DNA of 64,000 nt from an uncultured Bacteroides sp. (GCF_963677685.1 NZ_OY782186.1:2294001-2358000), one strand, 5' to 3'; shown: positions 17,629-27,112, numbered from the stretch's first letter. Program-made: numbers and translations. Notes: generated by a model from the letters alone, not told the origin.

Positions 17629-17651
17629 CGTTATCTATGTTTAGGATAACG
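17629..17651 (-). promoter_or_regulatory. Candidate ModE operator upstream of porin-modA
   Basis: Inverted repeat CGTTATC (17629-17635) - 9 bp - GATAACG (17645-17651), i.e. CGTTAT-N11-ATAACG. The half-sites match ModE-type boxes of proteobacteria, where the spacing is about 12. modE is the adjacent gene. The same layout with one mismatch precedes modB. Confidence 0.65.
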
Positions 17652-17709
17652 ATTTTCTAAAAAAAAGATTCTCCAATATCCGGTCTTATTACCTCTTTTA
17701 TATAGTCCA

Positions 17710-18066
17710 TCAAAATAAACAGGAATCTAAATCCTCATTCAAAAGATTCACTTCTTCAGAAAATTGCTGCATTTTTTTTTCATAGAGATGGATAAGCTCT
17801 TCCCCATAAGCCCCAACCAAACAGCCTCCACCGTCTTTGCCGCCTTTTTTACGTATCAAAATAGGAATAGGCGACAACCGATTCATTGTATCAGCCACAG
17901 TCCATGCCTGTTGATAAGAGATTTTACATCTCTTTGCAGCCGCATTAATAGACCCCTCGGTAATCAAAGCCTTTAACAGCAAATATTGAGTATGTCCGAA
18001 AAATAATTCTTCATTTTTATAGATAGCAAATGCACCTTTGATTTCGAAGATTTTCTTTTGCTTCAT
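17710..18066 (-). CDS. modE: ModE-type molybdate regulator, DNA-binding domain only
   Basis: 118 aa. A LysR-like winged helix, as in the N-terminal domain of ModE: LLLKALITEGSINAAAKRCKISYQQAWTVADTMN (about residues 29-62, the helix-turn-helix), then GGKDGGGCLVGAYGEEL, the wing (about 75-91), and a dimerisation helix. The C-terminal Mop domains that bind molybdate in the ~260-aa E. coli protein are absent, so metal sensing must differ or use a partner. It lies upstream of the porin and modA on the same strand. Confidence 0.85.
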   Translation of the reverse strand: MKQKKIFEIKGAFAIYKNEELFFGHTQYLLLKALITEGSINAAAKRCKISYQQAWTVADTMNRLSPIPILIRKKGGKDGGGCLVGAYGEELIHLYEKKMQQFSEEVNLLNEDLDSCLF

Positions 18067-18370
18067 AAGAGTTGACTAAAAAAATTATCATAGGTTGACG
18101 ACATTGACGTATCAATTAATATGCCAAAATATATAAAATACTGATTTATAAGAAATTAGAAATAAATAAAAAAAGATGAATCTTACAAATATGTATTTTT
18201 ACATGATGATTTATAACTTTATTGTCTTATTTAAAGTTTCAATATGACGATGATAAATCATATATTCAATCATAATACACATAAAAAAGTATTTTAGTTA
18301 TCTTTTTAATGCAATATTTAAAAATAATAATTACCTTTGCCATTAAGATTTAAATATAAAATTTAAAATT
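18067..18370. other. modE-nifA divergent intergenic region
   Basis: 304 bp, A/T-rich, no gene. A TACCTTTG -7 element at 18332-18339, 31 bp before the nifA start, suggests nifA uses the housekeeping sigma factor. No sigma-54 promoter or convincing operator was seen. Confidence 0.5.
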
Positions 18371-19939
18371 ATGGCTATGCTTCGAACATGCCCGATGTGC
18401 GAACAAGACTGCGAAGCTAAGCAAGAGTTAGATTTTCTTATGGAAATAGGAAATGAACTATCAAAAAGCAGTATAGATCTTAACAGTATCATCAGGCTTC
18501 TCAAAAGACAATTAAACGCAACCTGTGTTATCCTTACTCTAATTAATCGTAATACAAACAAATTGTTTGTAGAAGAATCTTACGGTCCTTTTGAACAAGA
18601 TTTCAGCAAATTAACGTATGAACTTGGAGAGGGAATCATTGGGAAGGTTGTGCAAAGTGGTGAGGCTAAAATAATCCGCAGCATATCCGAATCTAAAGAA
18701 TTTTTAAACAAACTGCACTTTCCGCTAAAAGCAAATAATAAAGACATTTCTTTTATTTGTATACCTGTTAAAGAGAAAGGGAAAGTTATTGGTGCGTTGA
18801 GCGTACATAAGGTCTATTTTGGTGCTCCAGACTTTAAGAATAATGTGCAACTGCTCACCATTATCAGTTCGATGATAGCACGCACAGCACGTAGAAGATA
18901 TGAATGCCGGGAAGAGATTAATTCTTTAAAGAGAGAGAATACTGAACTCAGAAAAGCTATCAATGAACAATCTTACCCTAATATTGAAGGAAATTCCAGC
19001 AAACTAAAAGAGGTTTTTGCTCTCATTCAAAGTGTATCGCCTACTGATACTACCGTATTGATCCGGGGAGAAAGCGGGGTAGGAAAAGAATTGATTGCAG
19101 ATGCAATACATTACAATAGTACTCGAAAAAACAAATCATACATCAAAGTCAATTGTGCCGCTTTGCCTGAAAGCTTGATAGAAAGCGAACTCTTCGGACA
19201 TGAAAAAGGTGCTTTCACCGGTGCTGATTCTCAACGAATAGGACGTTTTGAGGCTGCTCATGGAGGAACAATCTTTTTGGATGAGTTTGGTGATATACCA
19301 TCTAATGTTCAAGTGAAGCTATTAAGAGTCATACAACAACGTGAGATAGAACGTCTAGGAAGTACTAAACCTATTAAAATTAATGTGAGAATTATTTGTG
19401 CTACGAATAAAAATCTGGAGAAGTTAATTGAAGAAGGCTGTTTCCGTGAAGACTTGTATTACCGCATCAACGTGTTTCCTGTTTATATTCCACCATTACG
19501 TGAGCGTTTACACGATATTCCTGCTTTAGCAGATCACTTCGTCACTAAATTCAACGAGAGGAATAACCGGAATATCAAACGCATCACAGCTTCAGCCATT
19601 GATTGCTTGATGGTCTACCATTGGCCGGGAAATATCCGTGAATTAGAAAACTGCATAGAAAGAGCTTGTATTCTTAGTGTAGATGACGTAATACATACTA
19701 ACAACCTGCCCCCTAGCCTACAGAATGCAGTTTCCAGCCAAACAAAATCTCATGGTACGCTTGATACCATATTAGGAAAAATAGAACAGCAAGTCATTCA
19801 AGATACATTGCTATCTACCAATGGAAATTTAGTAAAAGCAGCCATACAATTAGGGGTAACGGAAAGAATTATGGGACTTAGAATACGAAAATATAATATT
19901 GAACCTAAAAGATTTAAATTTAAAAACAATGCAACTTAA
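18371..19939 (+). CDS. nifA: NifA-type sigma-54-dependent activator
   Basis: 522 aa. A GAF sensor domain (about residues 30-175), a short linker, then an AAA+ domain (about 205-440) with Walker A GESGVGKE, the sigma-54-contacting GAFTGA loop intact in [10 protein letters not shown], Walker [13 protein letters not shown] and R-fingers, and a C-terminal Fis-type helix-turn-helix (about 480-515, [23 protein letters not shown]). The CPMCEQDC motif near the N-terminus might bind metal. It presumably activates the nif operon at -24/-12 promoters. Two small genes follow it closely. Confidence 0.9.
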   Translation: MAMLRTCPMCEQDCEAKQELDFLMEIGNELSKSSIDLNSIIRLLKRQLNATCVILTLINRNTNKLFVEESYGPFEQDFSKLTYELGEGIIGKVVQSGEAKIIRSISESKEFLNKLHFPLKANNKDISFICIPVKEKGKVIGALSVHKVYFGAPDFKNNVQLLTIISSMIARTARRRYECREEINSLKRENTELRKAINEQSYPNIEGNSSKLKEVFALIQSVSPTDTTVLIRGESGVGKELIADAIHYNSTRKNKSYIKVNCAALPESLIESELFGHEKGAFTGADSQRIGRFEAAHGGTIFLDEFGDIPSNVQVKLLRVIQQREIERLGSTKPIKINVRIICATNKNLEKLIEEGCFREDLYYRINVFPVYIPPLRERLHDIPALADHFVTKFNERNNRNIKRITASAIDCLMVYHWPGNIRELENCIERACILSVDDVIHTNNLPPSLQNAVSSQTKSHGTLDTILGKIEQQVIQDTLLSTNGNLVKAAIQLGVTERIMGLRIRKYNIEPKRFKFKNNAT

Positions 19940-20417
19940 GATTGAACAACCAGATTTAGAAATATGTGATTTTACCAACGCTAAACATTGCTCTGCTTTA
20001 TGCAATTTAATCAACGAATACATCGCTGATCCTATGGGAGGAGGTGAAGCACTTACCGAGCGACAAAAGCTTCGCCTGCTTGACGGATTAGAATCTCATC
20101 CTAAAGCAATTGTACTATTCGTACTCGTAGAGAGTCAGATAGCAGGAGTAATTAATGCTTTTATGAATTTCTCTACTTTCAAATGCAAACCAATGATCAA
20201 TATTCATGATGTGTTTGTAAGCAAGCTCCATCGTGGAAAAGGTCTCGGAAGAAAACTAATTCAAGGCATTGAGGCAATAGCACGTAACAATGATTGTGGA
20301 AAAATTACTCTTGAAGTACGCCATGATAATGAAGCTGCCCGGCAACTTTATAGTTCTGAAGGCTTCGAAGACGGAGATACACCCATGTTTTTCTGGACAA
20401 AACAACTTTTAAAATAG
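19929..20417 (+). CDS. GNAT N-acetyltransferase linked to nifA
   Basis: About 162 aa from the ATG at 19929, which overlaps the nifA end by 11 bp; an upstream start at 19899 is possible. [26 protein letters not shown] (about residues 85-110) is the acetyl-CoA-binding motif A, and [18 protein letters not shown] (about 125-142) is the C-terminal GNAT motif. Substrate unknown. Tight coupling to nifA suggests a role in nitrogen fixation, perhaps acetylation of a regulator or enzyme, but this rests on context only. Confidence 0.83.
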   Translation: MQLKIEQPDLEICDFTNAKHCSALCNLINEYIADPMGGGEALTERQKLRLLDGLESHPKAIVLFVLVESQIAGVINAFMNFSTFKCKPMINIHDVFVSKLHRGKGLGRKLIQGIEAIARNNDCGKITLEVRHDNEAARQLYSSEGFEDGDTPMFFWTKQLLK

Positions 20418-20418
20418 T

Positions 20419-20853
20419 ATGGAAATGAATGATTCTGACTCTTACTGGGATGAACACGCCAAAAGTTTATTGGCTGAAGCAAAAGGATTTATGAAGCCAT
20501 TGAAAGGGCATTTAACTAAAAAAAGCCGATTTGATAATAACCTGCTCTTTAATATGTCAGTCATGAGTTTTGAAAAGATGTTCGTAGCTCTGCTTGCTTA
20601 TTATGAAATAGAGGCACTTAATCATACTCCGCTAGCTCTCTTTAAAGAAGCCCAAGAAATTGACAATGGGCTTACCGATGGAATGAAACAAACGGCCAAA
20701 CTTATTGCTTCTCATGAATCAATTTGTTCTCTGGACGATAAAGGATATACGACTCCTAATGACGATGAACTACGACAAATAATAGAAGGACTTGTGAAAA
20801 TCATAGATTTTATAACCGAAAGAATTGAAACAGAAGAAATTATAAAAAAATAA
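20419..20853 (+). CDS. Uncharacterised helical (HEPN-like?) protein in the nifA operon
   Basis: 144 aa, no signal peptide, mostly amphipathic alpha helix. The arrangement of helices around YWDEHAKSLLAEAKGFMKPL and FNMSVMSFEKMFVALLAYY looks like a HEPN four-helix bundle, but the R-x4-6-H ribonuclease motif is not present, so no nuclease activity is suggested. It starts 1 bp after the acetyltransferase stop, making a three-gene nifA operon ended by a strong terminator. Function unknown. Confidence 0.6.
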   Translation: MEMNDSDSYWDEHAKSLLAEAKGFMKPLKGHLTKKSRFDNNLLFNMSVMSFEKMFVALLAYYEIEALNHTPLALFKEAQEIDNGLTDGMKQTAKLIASHESICSLDDKGYTTPNDDELRQIIEGLVKIIDFITERIETEEIIKK

Positions 20854-20950
20854 GCCTTAAATACGATCCTATCAAATCTCTAAATGTGAATAAAAACGGC
20901 TGTAGGTTATTTATTAGACTATGAGAAACAGCACACGAAAGACCTATAGC

Positions 20951-20998
20951 AAAAAAGGTTACCAAAGTAGACGAGATCTACAAGAGGTAACCTTTTTT
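20951..20998. terminator. Bidirectional terminator between the nifA operon and cbiB
   Basis: A 13-bp perfect stem (AAAAAAGGTTACC with GGTAACCTTTTTT) around a 22-base loop. Runs of A and T on the two sides let it serve both the plus-strand nifA operon and the minus-strand cobalamin genes. Confidence 0.85.
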
Positions 20999-21021
20999 AT
21001 TTTGTATGGGGAATAACACAA

Positions 21022-21996
21022 TTATCCGAACGAATAAAGGATGAGAATTTGCACAACAACAACCATCACCAACTCAACACGGCGGTTAATACGAACAGCA
21101 GTCTTCATATCATCTGTATTTAGTATCCGCTCATTTATACCAATATAAGGCTTGGATATTAACTCCCCGAAATAATGATGCGGACCTCCGAAACGACAAT
21201 TCAAGATACCGGCAAGAGCAGCCTCAGGATACCCGGAATTAGGGCTGGCATGTCTGCGACCATGATGCCGGATGAATGCAATCAAAGGGACTATAGAGAA
21301 ATTACCACTAACTGAAAGCATCAAAAAAGCAGTAATGCGGGCAGGTATATAATTAGCTACATCATCTATGTAAGCGGCAATACGACCAAAGTAAAAATAA
21401 CGAGCAGTCTTATAGGCTATCATCGAATCAAGCGTATTGATCATTTTATAAGCAAACATACCGGGCACACCTAACAATAAGTACCAGAATATAGGAGCTA
21501 TTACTCCATCACTTAAATTCTCAGCTAAAGTTTCAAGTGCTGCCGTACGTACTTCTTGTTCAGTAAGTTCATCTGTATTACGACCTACGATACGCCCTAC
21601 CTGTTTCCTTCCCTCTTCTAAAGAACGATCTAAAGCTTCGAACACCATCCGAACTTCCTTTATCAGCGTTGTACCAGCTAAGCAGAAAAAGACACTAACA
21701 GCACCTACTCCCCAAGCTAGATAATCATTTATATCCATCGCTATTTTCATCATAAAGAAGCAAAGAAAATAAACCAAAGCTATTAAAATAAGGGATAATA
21801 ATCCTCCTTTCAAGATGCGATGACTCCCTCTGTTAAGCAGTTTCTCACCAATGGATATAAGTTTACCGAAAGCCACTACCGGATGAGGAAGAAAAACGGG
21901 ATCTCCCAATAACTTATCAAGCATCCAGCCTGTAGAGATTGCAAAAAGACTTCCCCAAGAAAGATAAATAAAAGTATATAGTACAGATTGTTCCAT
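21022..21996 (-). CDS. cbiB: Adenosylcobinamide-phosphate synthase
   Basis: 324-aa membrane protein (several hydrophobic segments). It attaches (R)-1-amino-2-propanol O-phosphate to adenosylcobyric acid. Family signatures: DKLLGDPVFLPHPVVAFGKLI (about residues 25-45), ETLAENLSDGVIAPIFWYLLLG (about 153-174), YKMINTLDSMIAYKT and HASPNSGYPEAALAG (about 250-264). Last gene of a cbiP-cobD-cbiB group on one strand. Confidence 0.92.
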   Translation of the reverse strand: MEQSVLYTFIYLSWGSLFAISTGWMLDKLLGDPVFLPHPVVAFGKLISIGEKLLNRGSHRILKGGLLSLILIALVYFLCFFMMKIAMDINDYLAWGVGAVSVFFCLAGTTLIKEVRMVFEALDRSLEEGRKQVGRIVGRNTDELTEQEVRTAALETLAENLSDGVIAPIFWYLLLGVPGMFAYKMINTLDSMIAYKTARYFYFGRIAAYIDDVANYIPARITAFLMLSVSGNFSIVPLIAFIRHHGRRHASPNSGYPEAALAGILNCRFGGPHHYFGELISKPYIGINERILNTDDMKTAVRINRRVELVMVVVVQILILYSFG

Positions 21997-22068
21997 AGTA
22001 TTATGCTAGTTTGACACAAAGTTAGAAATTTATTTCATCTATGAATAAAATGAAAATAAAAAACTTTA

Positions 22069-23085
22069 CTATCCGTTTTCAATCCATTGGGAAATAGCAT
22101 CAACCAAAGCATCATTTTCTGCGGGTGTTTGTACGGCAATACGAAAAAAGCCCTCATCTAATCCTTCAAAATTAGACGCATCCCGAATAAGCATGCCATG
22201 CTCATTGGCTAAATAATCTTTCAGTGCGGAAGCCTTCCCCATACGCAGGCGAACGAGCATATAGTGGGTATCTGTAGGCCATACTTCAAGATAACCCAAA
22301 GAGCTGAGTGCCGATGATAATCGGGCTGTTTCTTGAAGATAAGCGGAAAGATCTATCGGGTAGTCATCACTATGTTTCAAAAAATACATTCCTGCTTCAA
22401 TGGCTAAAGCATTGACCGACCAAGGCATGCGCTGTGTCCGAATATGAGTCAGTAGATTTTCCGGTGCCGTTATATATCCTAATCTTAAACCGGGAATAGA
22501 GAAACGTTTAGTCATAGAATGGAGCAACACAACATTAGAAAATGAAATAGCTTCAGCAGCGGTAAATAAAGGTTCTAAAGTAAAATCTTCATAAGCCTGA
22601 TCAATAATAAAATAGGTATTGGGATGTCGGTAGATCAGTTCGGATAATATTTCCTTATTTCGCACTTCTCCCGTAGGATTATTTGGATTACATAACCATA
22701 TCAACTGAATATCCTTGTTCCACTCTTTGAGATCATATAAAGAGCAAGTACGGTGTCCATGAATACAACATGCATCTGCATACTCACTAAAAGTAGGCAT
22801 ACAAATACCTGAAACAGAACCTTTAAAAGCTTGCGCTATGAGATAAATGGCTTCTGTGGCGCCATTCGTGACACAAACCTCACCGGTTTGTAAGTTTAGC
22901 TTCTCAGCCAAATGTTTTTCTAAAGAGTAAGCTTCCGGTTCAGGATAAAGAGAAATAACCTCCATACGTTCTACCAGATAGCTTTTTAGCCCCGACAGAT
23001 CCAATCCTGAATAAGCATTAGAACTAAAATTACTAACCATCTTTCGTTGGTAAGTATATGAATCATCGCCATGTCCGTTAATCAT
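22069..23085 (-). CDS. cobD: Threonine-phosphate decarboxylase (CobD-type aminotransferase fold)
   Basis: 338 aa, PLP-dependent fold type I. It makes (R)-1-amino-2-propanol O-phosphate, the CbiB substrate. Start GHGDDSYTY resembles CobD; WLCNPNNPTGE (about 140) and the PLP lysine in LLHSMTKRFSIPGLRLGY (about 188-205) are conserved. It could be mistaken for histidinol-phosphate aminotransferase, but lying between cbiP and cbiB settles it. It overlaps cbiP by 8 bp. Confidence 0.9.
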   Translation of the reverse strand: MINGHGDDSYTYQRKMVSNFSSNAYSGLDLSGLKSYLVERMEVISLYPEPEAYSLEKHLAEKLNLQTGEVCVTNGATEAIYLIAQAFKGSVSGICMPTFSEYADACCIHGHRTCSLYDLKEWNKDIQLIWLCNPNNPTGEVRNKEILSELIYRHPNTYFIIDQAYEDFTLEPLFTAAEAISFSNVVLLHSMTKRFSIPGLRLGYITAPENLLTHIRTQRMPWSVNALAIEAGMYFLKHSDDYPIDLSAYLQETARLSSALSSLGYLEVWPTDTHYMLVRLRMGKASALKDYLANEHGMLIRDASNFEGLDEGFFRIAVQTPAENDALVDAISQWIENG

Positions 23086-24571
23086 TATTCCTCATTATTT
23101 GGTAAATAAGTGGTATATTTACATGTTTACGCACATGTTCAGCGAGCTTGTCATATTGTTCTTCTTTGAAAGTTTGGTAATCAAAAGCTGTTTCCTTCAT
23201 TTTAGAAGCAAAAGGTTCTAATAAGAAATCAATAAAAGCGGCATTATCCAATATCCCGTGAATATATGTCCCCATACACGTAGAGTCTACAAAATAACCA
23301 TCTGATCGTCCATCTGAAAGAGTGTTAAGTGGAGAGATTTTTTCTTTTTCCAACACAGAGGTAGCGCCCATGTGAATCTCATAACCCTTGCAAACAGTCA
23401 CATCATTTCTAAAAGTAAACTCTACTTGCTTTGTCACCTTATCACCTTGCATTGTTGTGGATACAGGCAACAATCCAAGACCAGGAAGTCGTTCTATATC
23501 TCCCTCCACATGTTCAGGATCACAAATTTCCTGTCCCATCATCTGAAATCCGCCACAAATACCCATCACTGTGGCCCCTTCACGATGCGCCCTAATAATA
23601 GCCTGAGCCACTCCATTGCGACGTAACTCGTACAAATCATCTAACGTACTTTTACTGCCCGGAAGTAAAATAATATTGGCTTTCATGATTTCATCCGTAT
23701 TGTTTGTATAAAACAGATGAACCCGAGGCTCTCTCTCCAAGACATTGAAATCCGTGAAATTAGACAAATGACGCAAAAGCACCACAGCCACATTCACCTT
23801 ACCTTTTTCAGCCTGCATATTTTTTGTATGCAACACCACTGAGTCTTCTTCTTCTATATGAATGTCTTTATAATACGGTATCACCCCTACTACAGGAATA
23901 TCACATAAGTCTTCAAGCATTTTTATTCCCGGTTCAAACAAACGGATATCTCCCCGGAATTTATTAATAAGAATACCTTTGATACGTCTTCTGTCTTCCT
24001 CACGCTGTAGCATGATAGAGCCATAGACACTGGCAAAAACTCCACCACGGTCAATGTCTGCAACCAATATCACATTTGCTCCGGCATGCTGCGCCATAGG
24101 CATATTGACTAAATCACTGTCACGCAAGTTTATCTCTGAAATGCTTCCGGCACCCTCCATGACAATCGGGTTATATACCCTACTCAGTCGATCGAAAGCT
24201 TGGCAAACCTCTCTGCGAAGCTCTTCTCGTCCTTCTTTTCTAAAATAATCATACGCATGTTGATTACCAATCGGTTTACCATGCAGCACTACTTGAGAAG
24301 TATGATCAGATGATGGTTTTAGCAACAGAGGATTCATATCCGTAGAACATTTAACACCCGCGGCTTCAGCTTGTACCGCTTGCGCTCTTCCTATCTCCAA
24401 GCCCTCCGGAGTAGCATACGAATTCAAAGCCATATTCTGTGCTTTGAATGGTGCCGGATGATAGCCATCCTGATGAAAAATGCGACAGAAAGCAGCAGCA
24501 ATAATGCTTTTACCTACGTCACTGCCGGTGCCCGCAAACATAATGGGAGATAATATCTCTGTAGATTTCAT
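23078..24571 (-). CDS. cbiP: Adenosylcobyric acid synthase (glutamine-hydrolysing)
   Basis: About 497 aa from the ATG at 24571 (MKSTEILSP); a longer frame from 24625 has a non-family N-terminus. It amidates the cobyrinate side chains. The N-terminal ATP-binding domain starts FAGTGSDVGKS; QAEAAGV and DIDRGGVFAS (about 170) are typical. The C-terminal class I-like glutamine amidotransferase domain has MGICGGFQMMG (nucleophile Cys) and the His in GTYIHGILDN. No cobalamin riboswitch seen upstream. Confidence 0.93.
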   Translation of the reverse strand: MKSTEILSPIMFAGTGSDVGKSIIAAAFCRIFHQDGYHPAPFKAQNMALNSYATPEGLEIGRAQAVQAEAAGVKCSTDMNPLLLKPSSDHTSQVVLHGKPIGNQHAYDYFRKEGREELRREVCQAFDRLSRVYNPIVMEGAGSISEINLRDSDLVNMPMAQHAGANVILVADIDRGGVFASVYGSIMLQREEDRRRIKGILINKFRGDIRLFEPGIKMLEDLCDIPVVGVIPYYKDIHIEEEDSVVLHTKNMQAEKGKVNVAVVLLRHLSNFTDFNVLEREPRVHLFYTNNTDEIMKANIILLPGSKSTLDDLYELRRNGVAQAIIRAHREGATVMGICGGFQMMGQEICDPEHVEGDIERLPGLGLLPVSTTMQGDKVTKQVEFTFRNDVTVCKGYEIHMGATSVLEKEKISPLNTLSDGRSDGYFVDSTCMGTYIHGILDNAAFIDFLLEPFASKMKETAFDYQTFKEEQYDKLAEHVRKHVNIPLIYQIMRNND

Positions 24572-24865
24572 TCTTTCCAAAGTTTTTTGAAGCAACAAAA
24601 TTAAGGAAAAAACAGAGAAATGCACTCTAGCCTTTAAATTGAATGCAGATAATTTTCTATATTTGCGATTATCTTAACATACACAAAAACCATAAAATTC
24701 TTTAAAATCAGACATACAAGCAGTTCTTAATATTGGTGGATATGCTGCTTACATCCCTTTTCATACTGTATGGCAGCATGAAACAATAGCCATAGAACTA
24801 TCATCTCATCAAAGAATCTTAAATTTGAAATCATTGGACGAATTAAACTCATTACTAAAATGAAA
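24572..24865. other. Intergenic stretch without an identifiable gene
   Basis: About 290 bp between cbiP and a chloramphenicol-acetyltransferase remnant. The plus-strand frames are broken by stops. Some of it may be decayed 5' sequence of that gene, but no similarity can be claimed. Confidence 0.4.
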
Positions 24866-25048
24866 CATGTTATAGATGGTAGTTTTGGAATAAACGATTG
24901 CGTACCCAAAATTTCTGTTGGTAAATATTTCTCTGTTGAAAAACAGATACTACTTCCCGTATCTATTACTGTTAATCATTCATTAATGGACGGATATCAT
25001 ATCGGACTATTTGTGGAGAGATTAAATTATGAGTTGAAAGAGGTTTAA
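24866..25048 (+). pseudogene. C-terminal remnant of a chloramphenicol-acetyltransferase-like gene
   Basis: The last ~60 residues of a type A CAT-like protein are readable: FGINDCVPKISVGKYF, then LPVSITVNHSLMDGYHIGLF. The CAT active-site pattern H-x-x-x-D-G is seen as HSLMDG, and the fragment ends at a stop that fits the family. CAT is ~215 aa, so about 150 N-terminal residues are missing; upstream sequence is interrupted by stops. No start signal is evident, so it is likely a dead gene. Confidence 0.6.
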
Positions 25049-25102
25049 TATCAGATTTAATAAATCAGATGTATTTATTCAAAACAAGATAGATCCTATT
25101 TT

Positions 25103-25117
25103 TGCAACCTAGTTGCA
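25103..25117. promoter_or_regulatory. Palindromic operator upstream of the P-type ATPase
   Basis: TGCAAC-CTA-GTTGCA, a perfect 6-bp inverted repeat with a 3-bp centre, placed 13 bp upstream of a TACTTTTG -7 element. A natural candidate binding site for the Fur-family protein encoded after the ATPase. Confidence 0.55.
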
Positions 25118-25129
25118 TCCCATTAACTA

Positions 25130-25137
25130 TACTTTTG
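25130..25137 (+). promoter_or_regulatory. -7 promoter element of the zntA-fur operon
   Basis: TACTTTTG fits TAnnTTTG, 25 bp before the ATG at 25163. A second possible element, TATTTTTG, ends at 25104 within the palindrome region. Confidence 0.5.
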
Positions 25138-25162
25138 TAGCACGAACTAAAAAATATGTGCT

Positions 25163-27112
25163 ATGTCAAATTGTAGTTGTTGTCACTCAGAACCGGATGT
25201 TTGCAATGAAACGCTAGAACCATCAGGTATAAAAATCTATTTACCGATATTGTTATCTTCTCTATTATTACTAATAGGAATTATTGCCGCACAAACTGAT
25301 TTTCTTTTCTTTCACAATGAAAGAGTACGCATAGTGTGGTATCTACTAGCCTATCTTCCTGTTGGGCTTCCCGTATTGAAGGAGGCCATAGAAGGTATTA
25401 GTAAAAAAGACTTATTCAACGAATTCACGCTAATGAGTTTGGCTACTTTAGGAGCATTTTATATAGGTGAATACCCCGAAGGAGTGGCAGTTATGTTATT
25501 TTATGCTGTTGGAGAAATTTTTCAAGATAAAGCAGTAGGGAAAGCAAGAAGAAGCATTACAGCTTTGTTAGATGTACGCCCCAAAACAGCTAGACTCGTT
25601 ACAAGTGAGATCGTAGATACAGTCTGTGTGTCTCAAATAAAAGTCGGAGATACTTTAGAAGTAAGAGTAGGCGAACGTGTACCATTTGACGGTAATTTGT
25701 TAGACGACAAGAGTGCTGCTTTTAATACTTCGGCATTGACCGGAGAAAGTGTACCCCGCACTATTTATTCAGGTGAAGAAGTATTAGCCGGCATGATTGC
25801 AACGGAAAAAGTAATAAGGATAAGGGTGAACAAACCTTACGATCAAAGTAGCTTGTCGAAAATGTTGGAATTAGTGCAGCATGCAGCTAAAAACAAAGCT
25901 CCTGCCGAACTTTTTATACGTAAGTTTGCACGCATATATACTCCGGTAGTGACTGGTTTAGCATTGCTTATTGTTCTACTTCCTGCACTATATACACAGA
26001 TTAACCCTTCATTTGCCTATGATTTCAATGATTGGTTATATCGCGGACTCGTCTTTTTGGTTGTCTCCTGCCCTTGCGCTTTAGTAATCAGTGTACCACT
26101 TGGTTATTTTGGCGGCATCGGAGCAGCTTCCAGACATGGCATATTATTTAAAGGAAGTAATTATCTCGACGCCATATCCCGCTTAAATATGATTGTATTT
26201 GATAAAACAGGAACGCTAACCAAAGGAGTTTTCGAGGTGCAAGATATTGTTTGTACAGAGAATATCACGGAAGAAAGATTGCTTACTGTCATTGCATCCG
26301 CAGAAGCTCAAAGCAATCACCCTATTGCCCAAGCCATAGAGAAAAAAGCCAAAGAGAAAGGAATCGCTTATGAAAAAGTGAGTAACACCAAAGAACTAGC
26401 AGGATATGGCTTGAAAACGAAAATAAATTCACAAGAAGTATTAGTAGGTAACGTAAAATTGTTGGATAAAGAAAAAGTCCTTTATCCATCTGCCTTAAAA
26501 CAGGTCACAGATACGATTGTGGTTTGCTCGATAGCAGGCTCTTATGTAGGTCATCTAACTTTAGCTGACAGTCCCAAAGAGGATGTTCGCGATACGATTG
26601 AAAAGTTGAAAATACTAAATATTCATAATACCGTGATCTTATCAGGAGATAAGCAGGTTATTGTTAATAGATTAGCCGCAAATTATAATATACCTACGGC
26701 TATCGGTGATTTGCTTCCTGAAGAAAAAGTCAGATACATGGAAGAGTTAAAATCTAAAGGAGACAATAAAATAGCTTTTGTGGGTGATGGTATGAATGAT
26801 GCACCGGTGCTTGCTTTAAGTGATGTAGGTATTGCCATGGGAGGTTTAGGTAGTGATGTTGCTATTGAAACGGCTGATGTAGTGATTCAAACAGATCAAC
26901 CATCAAAGGTGCCAACAGCCATACTCATAGGAAGAGCAACTCAGACTATCATAAAGCAGAATATAACTCTTGCCTTTGGGATAAAAATATTGATATTAGC
27001 ACTAGGCGTGGGTGGACTGGCTACATTGTGGGAAGCGGTTTTTGCAGATGTAGGAGTAGCATTACTTGCTATACTTAATGCGGTTAGAATTCAACGGATG
27101 CATTTTAAATGA
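25163..27112 (+). CDS. zntA: P1B-type heavy-metal ATPase, Zn/Cd/Pb efflux type
   Basis: 649-aa inner-membrane exporter. The transmembrane metal motif is CPCALVISVPL (about residue 310), a form typical of Zn2+/Cd2+ (P1B-2) pumps. Phosphorylation site DKTGTLT (about 347), SNHPIAQAIE (the HP motif of P1B ATPases) and GDGMNDAPVLALSDVG are intact. There is no full N-terminal HMA domain; instead a short Cys-rich start, NCSCCHSEPDVC. It is followed by a Fur-family gene and preceded by a palindromic operator. Confidence 0.9.
   Translation: MSNCSCCHSEPDVCNETLEPSGIKIYLPILLSSLLLLIGIIAAQTDFLFFHNERVRIVWYLLAYLPVGLPVLKEAIEGISKKDLFNEFTLMSLATLGAFYIGEYPEGVAVMLFYAVGEIFQDKAVGKARRSITALLDVRPKTARLVTSEIVDTVCVSQIKVGDTLEVRVGERVPFDGNLLDDKSAAFNTSALTGESVPRTIYSGEEVLAGMIATEKVIRIRVNKPYDQSSLSKMLELVQHAAKNKAPAELFIRKFARIYTPVVTGLALLIVLLPALYTQINPSFAYDFNDWLYRGLVFLVVSCPCALVISVPLGYFGGIGAASRHGILFKGSNYLDAISRLNMIVFDKTGTLTKGVFEVQDIVCTENITEERLLTVIASAEAQSNHPIAQAIEKKAKEKGIAYEKVSNTKELAGYGLKTKINSQEVLVGNVKLLDKEKVLYPSALKQVTDTIVVCSIAGSYVGHLTLADSPKEDVRDTIEKLKILNIHNTVILSGDKQVIVNRLAANYNIPTAIGDLLPEEKVRYMEELKSKGDNKIAFVGDGMNDAPVLALSDVGIAMGGLGSDVAIETADVVIQTDQPSKVPTAILIGRATQTIIKQNITLAFGIKILILALGVGGLATLWEAVFADVGVALLAILNAVRIQRMHFK

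Noticed and set aside
19899..20417. GNAT start at 19899
   Set aside because: It would extend 41 bp into nifA; the ATG at 19929 gives a family-like N-terminus with a short overlap.
20419..20853. HEPN ribonuclease toxin
   Set aside because: The R-x4-6-H catalytic motif is missing and no antitoxin-like partner is visible; its partner is a GNAT gene in the nifA operon, so a toxin-antitoxin call is not supported, though GNAT toxins exist.
23372..23626. Plus-strand frame opposite cbiP
   Set aside because: Antisense shadow of a conserved gene with no promoter or homology pattern.
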